DNA of 64,000 bases from UBA7803 sp963822255 (GTDB lineage: Bacteria; Pseudomonadota; Gammaproteobacteria; Pseudomonadales; Azotimanducaceae), in NCBI GenBank assembly GCA_963822255.1, contig CAWGGV010000006.1:372001-436000 (forward strand), written 5' to 3'. Of the stretch, positions 60,663 through 64,000 are shown in pieces. A program made the position numbers and the translations under genes. Position 1 is the first letter of the stretch, and the number at the start of each line of letters is the position of its first letter. The notes beneath the pieces were generated by a model that worked only from the letters and a program-made list of their open reading frames with translations, was not told where the DNA came from and made no database searches.

Positions 60663-62486
60663 ATGACCGAGCTCAGCGCGACAGCCGGCGTGCCCGACGG
60701 GCACGCCATCGGCGTCATGGCGTTGACCGTGGTCGCGCTGTTTCTGTTCACCCGGGAGCGTCTGCCGCTGGAGCTCACCAGCGTCGGCCTGCTGGCCACG
60801 CTCGCCGTCGGCTTCTCGCTGTTTCCGTATCCCGCCCTGGACCCCACTGCCCTGTTCGCGGGCTTCGGTCACGAGGCCTTGATCGCCGTGTGCGCGCTGA
60901 TGATTCTGGGTCAGGGGCTGGTCCGCACCGGGGCGCTCGAGCCGGTCGGGCGCTTCCTCGCCCGGATGTGGGGCAAGGCACCGTTTCTGTCCTTCCTGGC
61001 CACCTTGCTGGTGGGCGCCGTGCTGTCGGCGTTCGTCAACAACACGCCCATCGTGGTGCTGCTGTTGCCGATCCTCATCAGCGTGTGCCTGCGCACCGGC
61101 ACCTCGGCTTCGGAAGTGCTGATGCCCATGGGGTTTTCAACCCTGGTGGGCGGCATGGCCACCACCATCGGCACGTCCACCAATCTGCTGGTGGTGGGCG
61201 TCGCTCAGGATCTCGGCATGACTCGCTTCGGCATGTTCGATTTCGCGCTGCCCGCTGCCATTGCCGCCGGTGTTGCCGTGATCTATCTGTGGCTGGTGGC
61301 GCCGCGGCTCCTGCCGGCACGGCGCATCGATCTCGAGGACCCGTCGCCACGGCTGTTCGAGGCCCGCCTGCACCTGGACGACGACTCCCTCGCCGTGGAC
61401 CGGAGCCTGGCGGAGGCCAAGGCCATGACCAGCGGCGATCTGGCGGTGCTGCGCATCCGCCGCGGCGACAACTACCTGCTGCCGTTGCCGGACGTGACCC
61501 TGAAGGCCGGTGACCGGCTGCGGGTGCGAGGCACGCCGCAGCGGCTGAAGGCGCTGGAAGAGGCGCTGAAGGCCAAGCTTTACTCCGGCGAGCAGCCCGT
61601 GGACGAGGAGCATCCGCTACGCTCCGACAGTCAGGCGCTGGCCGAGATCGCGGTGGTTCAGGGCTCGAGCCTCGACCGCACCAACCTCCGGTTCACCCGT
61701 TTTCTCGACCGCTACCAGCTCGCCGTGCTGGCACTGCACCGGGCCGGCCGCGACATCTGGAAGGCCGGCGAGGACATTCAGGACGTGATTCTCCGTCAGG
61801 GCGACATCCTGCTGGTGCAGGGGCCGCGGGAGCAGATCGCGGCGCTCAAGCAGAGCACAGAGTTTCTGGTGCTGGACGCCACCGTGGTGCTGCCCACCAC
61901 GCGCAAGGCGCCGCTGGCGCTCGGTATCCTGCTGGGGGTGGTGGTGCTGGCGGCCACCGGCCTGATGCCCATCTCCGTCGCCGCCATGGCGGGCGCGACC
62001 CTGCTGGTGGCGACCCGCTGTCTGTCCCTCGGCGCCGCCATTCGTGCGGTGAGCCCGGCGGTGTTCTTCGTGGTGGCGGCGAGCCTCGCCCTCGGCACGG
62101 CGCTGGTCGCCACCGATGCCACGGACTACGTCACCCGCGTGTTTCTGGCCGCGACCCGGGATGCCGGGCCGACGGTGATTCTGTCGGCCCTGATGTTACT
62201 GCTGGCCGTGCTGACCAACGTGATCTCGAACAACGCCGCCGCCGTGATCGGCACGCCGATCGCCATCGGCATCGCCCGGCAGCTCGAGCTACCGCCGGAG
62301 CCGTTCGTCCTGGCGGTGCTGTTCGGTGCCAACATGAGCTACGCCACACCCATGGCGTACAAGACCAACCTGCTGGTCATGAGCGCCGGCAGCTACGCGT
62401 TCAGCGACTTCCTCAAGGTGGGGGTGCCCCTCACCCTGCTGATGTGGCTGACCTTGACCTGGGTGCTGAGCGCACTCTATCTGTGA
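60663..62486 (+). CDS. SLC13/DASS-type membrane transporter with two RCK-C domains
   Basis: A 607-residue inner-membrane transporter. Two halves of hydrophobic helices carry paired family motifs (SAFVNNTPIVVLLLP and NVISNNAAAVIGTPIAI). Between them two TrkA-C/RCK-C domains are inserted at about 210-295 and 305-395, ending DVILRQGDILLVQG. This architecture is common in sulfate, anion or potassium-linked SLC13 proteins. The substrate cannot be named. It may be co-transcribed with lon. Confidence 0.88.
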   Translation: MTELSATAGVPDGHAIGVMALTVVALFLFTRERLPLELTSVGLLATLAVGFSLFPYPALDPTALFAGFGHEALIAVCALMILGQGLVRTGALEPVGRFLARMWGKAPFLSFLATLLVGAVLSAFVNNTPIVVLLLPILISVCLRTGTSASEVLMPMGFSTLVGGMATTIGTSTNLLVVGVAQDLGMTRFGMFDFALPAAIAAGVAVIYLWLVAPRLLPARRIDLEDPSPRLFEARLHLDDDSLAVDRSLAEAKAMTSGDLAVLRIRRGDNYLLPLPDVTLKAGDRLRVRGTPQRLKALEEALKAKLYSGEQPVDEEHPLRSDSQALAEIAVVQGSSLDRTNLRFTRFLDRYQLAVLALHRAGRDIWKAGEDIQDVILRQGDILLVQGPREQIAALKQSTEFLVLDATVVLPTTRKAPLALGILLGVVVLAATGLMPISVAAMAGATLLVATRCLSLGAAIRAVSPAVFFVVAASLALGTALVATDATDYVTRVFLAATRDAGPTVILSALMLLLAVLTNVISNNAAAVIGTPIAIGIARQLELPPEPFVLAVLFGANMSYATPMAYKTNLLVMSAGSYAFSDFLKVGVPLTLLMWLTLTWVLSALYL

Positions 62487-62836
62487 CCGATTGCTCCGGG
62501 TCGTCGGATGGCTCGTTTCGGCTCGAGACGGCGCGGGGATCGCGTCGCGAGCGCGCGGCCTGATTACGCCGTTCCAGGGCGATGAGCCTGGATTCACTTC
62601 GATTGATCACGTTGTCCTCGGCAGGGCGTGTTTTACAGCTTGTTTTCTACAATTTCGGTTACCACCGTGTCTGCTATCTGCGACACGTTGCGCCCCCGCG
62701 TTTAGCAGCACAGCGACCGCGCGGGCAGCGCATTATATGAATGTGTGATTACACCTCAAGGGCAAAGTTCCGTTCCGTGATCGGTTCAACAGAACGGGCC
62801 ACGGGCGCCGTCGTGGGCAGTGAGGTTACCTGGCTT
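62487..62836. other. Intergenic region with no supported gene
   Basis: This 350-base gap between convergent genes includes a stretch less GC-rich than the rest (about 62630-62680). A frame of 85 codons starts at a TTG (62491), has no ribosome site and no recognisable residues, so I reject it. TTATAT near 62733 resembles a -10 box, with no partner. I see no tRNA, attachment site or strong terminator. Confidence 0.5.
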
Positions 62837-63508
62837 TCACCGCGTGAAACTCTCGTGCAGCTCGTCCAGCACGTCATAGAGGTCGGCCACGACGCGGTGT
62901 CCGAGGGTGACGAGGGAGTCCGAGGGCGGCACCAGATCCGGCACCTGGAACACCCTCAGCCCGGCGGCGTGGGCTGCCCGCACCCCGTGCTCCGAGTCCT
63001 CGAGCGCCCAGCTCTCTCGTGGCGTGGTGCCGAGCGCCGTGACGGCGGCCAGATACGGGTCCGGGTAAGGCTTGCCGCGGTGGGTCTCACCACCGCAGAT
63101 CAGGCACGAGAACGAGCCGAGCACGCCGGCCCGCTCGAGCTTGCCGGTGGCCCTGGGGCGGGCCGTGGAGGTGGCCAGAGCGCGCGGCACGCGGTAGCTC
63201 TCGAGAGCGTCGAGCAGCTCGCGGGCGCCGGGCTTCAGCAGCGGCGGCACGGTGGTAATGCGATGCTCGTAGAGCTCGTCCCAGCGCCGCTCGAGCGCCG
63301 TGTACGCCGCCTCCGACCCCAGTGCCTCGCAGAGCAGGCGCACGGTCTCCTCGCGGGTGGCGCCGATGCAGCACGCATAGACGTGGTCGTCCACGTGAAT
63401 GCCGAGCTCGCCGCAGGCCTCGAAGAAGACGTCCCGGGCCGCCCGCTCGGAGTCGAGCAGCAGCCCGTCCATGTCGAAGACGACGGCGGCGGGAGGTGCG
63501 GCCGTCAG
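62837..63508 (-). CDS. HAD-superfamily phosphatase (subfamily IA), CTG start proposed
   Basis: A 223-residue hydrolase for a phosphorylated sugar or similar small molecule. With a CTG start at 63508 the protein begins TAAPPAAVVFDMDGLLLDSE, placing the nucleophile Asp12 and the acid/base Asp14 in the normal motif I. The first ATG in frame (63472) is the Met inside that motif and would remove Asp12; no ATG, GTG or TTG lies between it and the upstream stop. Later motifs are intact: LATSTARP, GKPYPDPYL and ALEDSEHGVRAA. A GGGGG lies four bases before the CTG, which overlaps the acnA stop (CTGA). Confidence 0.85.
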   Translation of the reverse strand: MTAAPPAAVVFDMDGLLLDSERAARDVFFEACGELGIHVDDHVYACCIGATREETVRLLCEALGSEAAYTALERRWDELYEHRITTVPPLLKPGARELLDALESYRVPRALATSTARPRATGKLERAGVLGSFSCLICGGETHRGKPYPDPYLAAVTALGTTPRESWALEDSEHGVRAAHAAGLRVFQVPDLVPPSDSLVTLGHRVVADLYDVLDELHESFTR

Positions 63509-64000
63509 GCTGCCCCCACGAGGTTGTTCAGCACGTACTGCAGAATGCCGCCGCTCTTGAAATAGGCGATCTCGTTGTCGGTGTCGAGTCGGCTGGTCAC
63601 GATGACCTCCCGAGCCCCGCCGTCGGCGGACGCGACGATCAGCCGCATGTCCTGGCGCGGCTTGATCACGGTCTCGCCTTCGGGCAGCCGGATGTCGACG
63701 ATCTCGTCGCCGCTCAGCCCCAGGCTCTTGCGGCCGTCGCCCTCCTTGAACTGCAGCGGCAGCACACCCATGCCGATGAGGTTCGAACGATGGATGCGCT
63801 CGAAGCTCTCGGCCACCACGGCCTTCACCCCCAGCAGGCGCGTGCCCTTGGCGGCCCAGTCACGGCTGGAGCCGGTGCCATACTCCTGACCGGCGATCAC
63901 CACCAGCGGGGTGCCCTCACCCTGATAGCGGACGGCGGCGTCATAGATGGAGAGCTCATCGCCCGACGGCACGTGCCTGGTGTAGCCGCCCTCCACCCCC
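63505..64000 (-). CDS. acnA: Aconitate hydratase AcnA, C-terminal part
   Basis: The last 164 residues of aconitase, which converts citrate to isocitrate in the TCA cycle; the gene begins beyond the right edge. The swivel domain is recognisable by GQEYGTGSSRDWAAKGTRLLG, ESFERIHRSNLIGMGVLPLQF and KPRQDM near the end. Arg in GSSRDW and in ERIHRSN are substrate-binding positions in the family. The iron-sulfur cysteines are upstream of the window. The C-terminal segment YFKSGGILQYVLNNL is typical of AcnA rather than AcnB. Confidence 0.95.
   Translation of the reverse strand, partial: GVEGGYTRHVPSGDELSIYDAAVRYQGEGTPLVVIAGQEYGTGSSRDWAAKGTRLLGVKAVVAESFERIHRSNLIGMGVLPLQFKEGDGRKSLGLSGDEIVDIRLPEGETVIKPRQDMRLIVASADGGAREVIVTSRLDTDNEIAYFKSGGILQYVLNNLVGAA

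Noticed and set aside
62491..62748. An 85-codon frame in the gap after the transporter
   Set aside because: TTG start, no ribosome site, no conserved residues, and it runs into an AT-richer spacer.

Overview
The window is 64 kb of compact, GC-rich chromosome carrying almost entirely recognisable bacterial genes. Several features point to a gammaproteobacterium: zipA, the block gntR-smc-zipA-ligA, the gene pair tesA/ybbA-ybbP, yheU, ttcA, trhO, and a complete System I cytochrome c maturation operon (ccmABCDEFGHI). The gene order gntR-smc-zipA-ligA resembles that of pseudomonads, but I cannot fix an order or genus. I see no rRNA, tRNA, CRISPR array, insertion sequence or prophage.

Layout. 1-7364: the end of an unknown protein, a large secreted subtilase on the minus strand, then a plus-strand run of an enoyl-CoA isomerase-like crotonase, a double CDGSH iron-sulfur protein and a DUF349 protein. 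7366-14035: a TonB-dependent receptor, a GNAT-like protein, a PhoPQ-like two-component operon headed by a PepSY protein, a glycine-zipper envelope protein and a glycerate kinase. 14125-16980: an M16 lipoprotein protease. 16982-27084, minus strand: dinG, then an operon of gntR, smc, zipA, ligA and a transglycosylase lipoprotein. 27144-36601, minus strand: one long operon reading yheU, a small secreted protein, ppnN, ccmA through ccmI, with most ccm genes overlapping by a few bases. 36719-44046, plus strand: a TorR/ArcA-like regulator and a giant Ser/Thr kinase-ATPase-GAF-PAS-histidine kinase-receiver protein whose Hpt domain is split off by a one-base frameshift. 44024-50836: ttcA, a PAS-GGDEF-EAL protein, ybbP-ybbA and divergent tesA. 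50844-55515: bolA with a tandem repeat, trhO, a PP2C phosphatase, a DUF1244 protein, a signal peptidase I, a small membrane protein, a Qnr-like pentapeptide protein and an FKBP lipoprotein. 55891-62486: prc, lon and a SLC13-type transporter. 62837-64000: a HAD phosphatase behind acnA, which runs off the right edge.

Themes. Envelope protein quality control recurs (S8 protease, M16 protease, Prc, Lon, FKBP, signal peptidase). There are three signalling systems: the PhoPQ-like pair, the multi-kinase relay and a c-di-GMP enzyme, plus a PP2C phosphatase that could oppose Ser/Thr phosphorylation. Respiratory cytochrome assembly is complete.

The observations most worth following up are the giant kinase with its detached Hpt domain, a CcmI with a tandemly duplicated C-terminal domain, a chromosomal Qnr-like protein, a bolA 3' repeat that multiplies the Shine-Dalgarno sequence of the next gene, a HAD gene whose only catalytically sensible start is CTG, and three genes whose -10 boxes sit 7-8 bases before the start codon.
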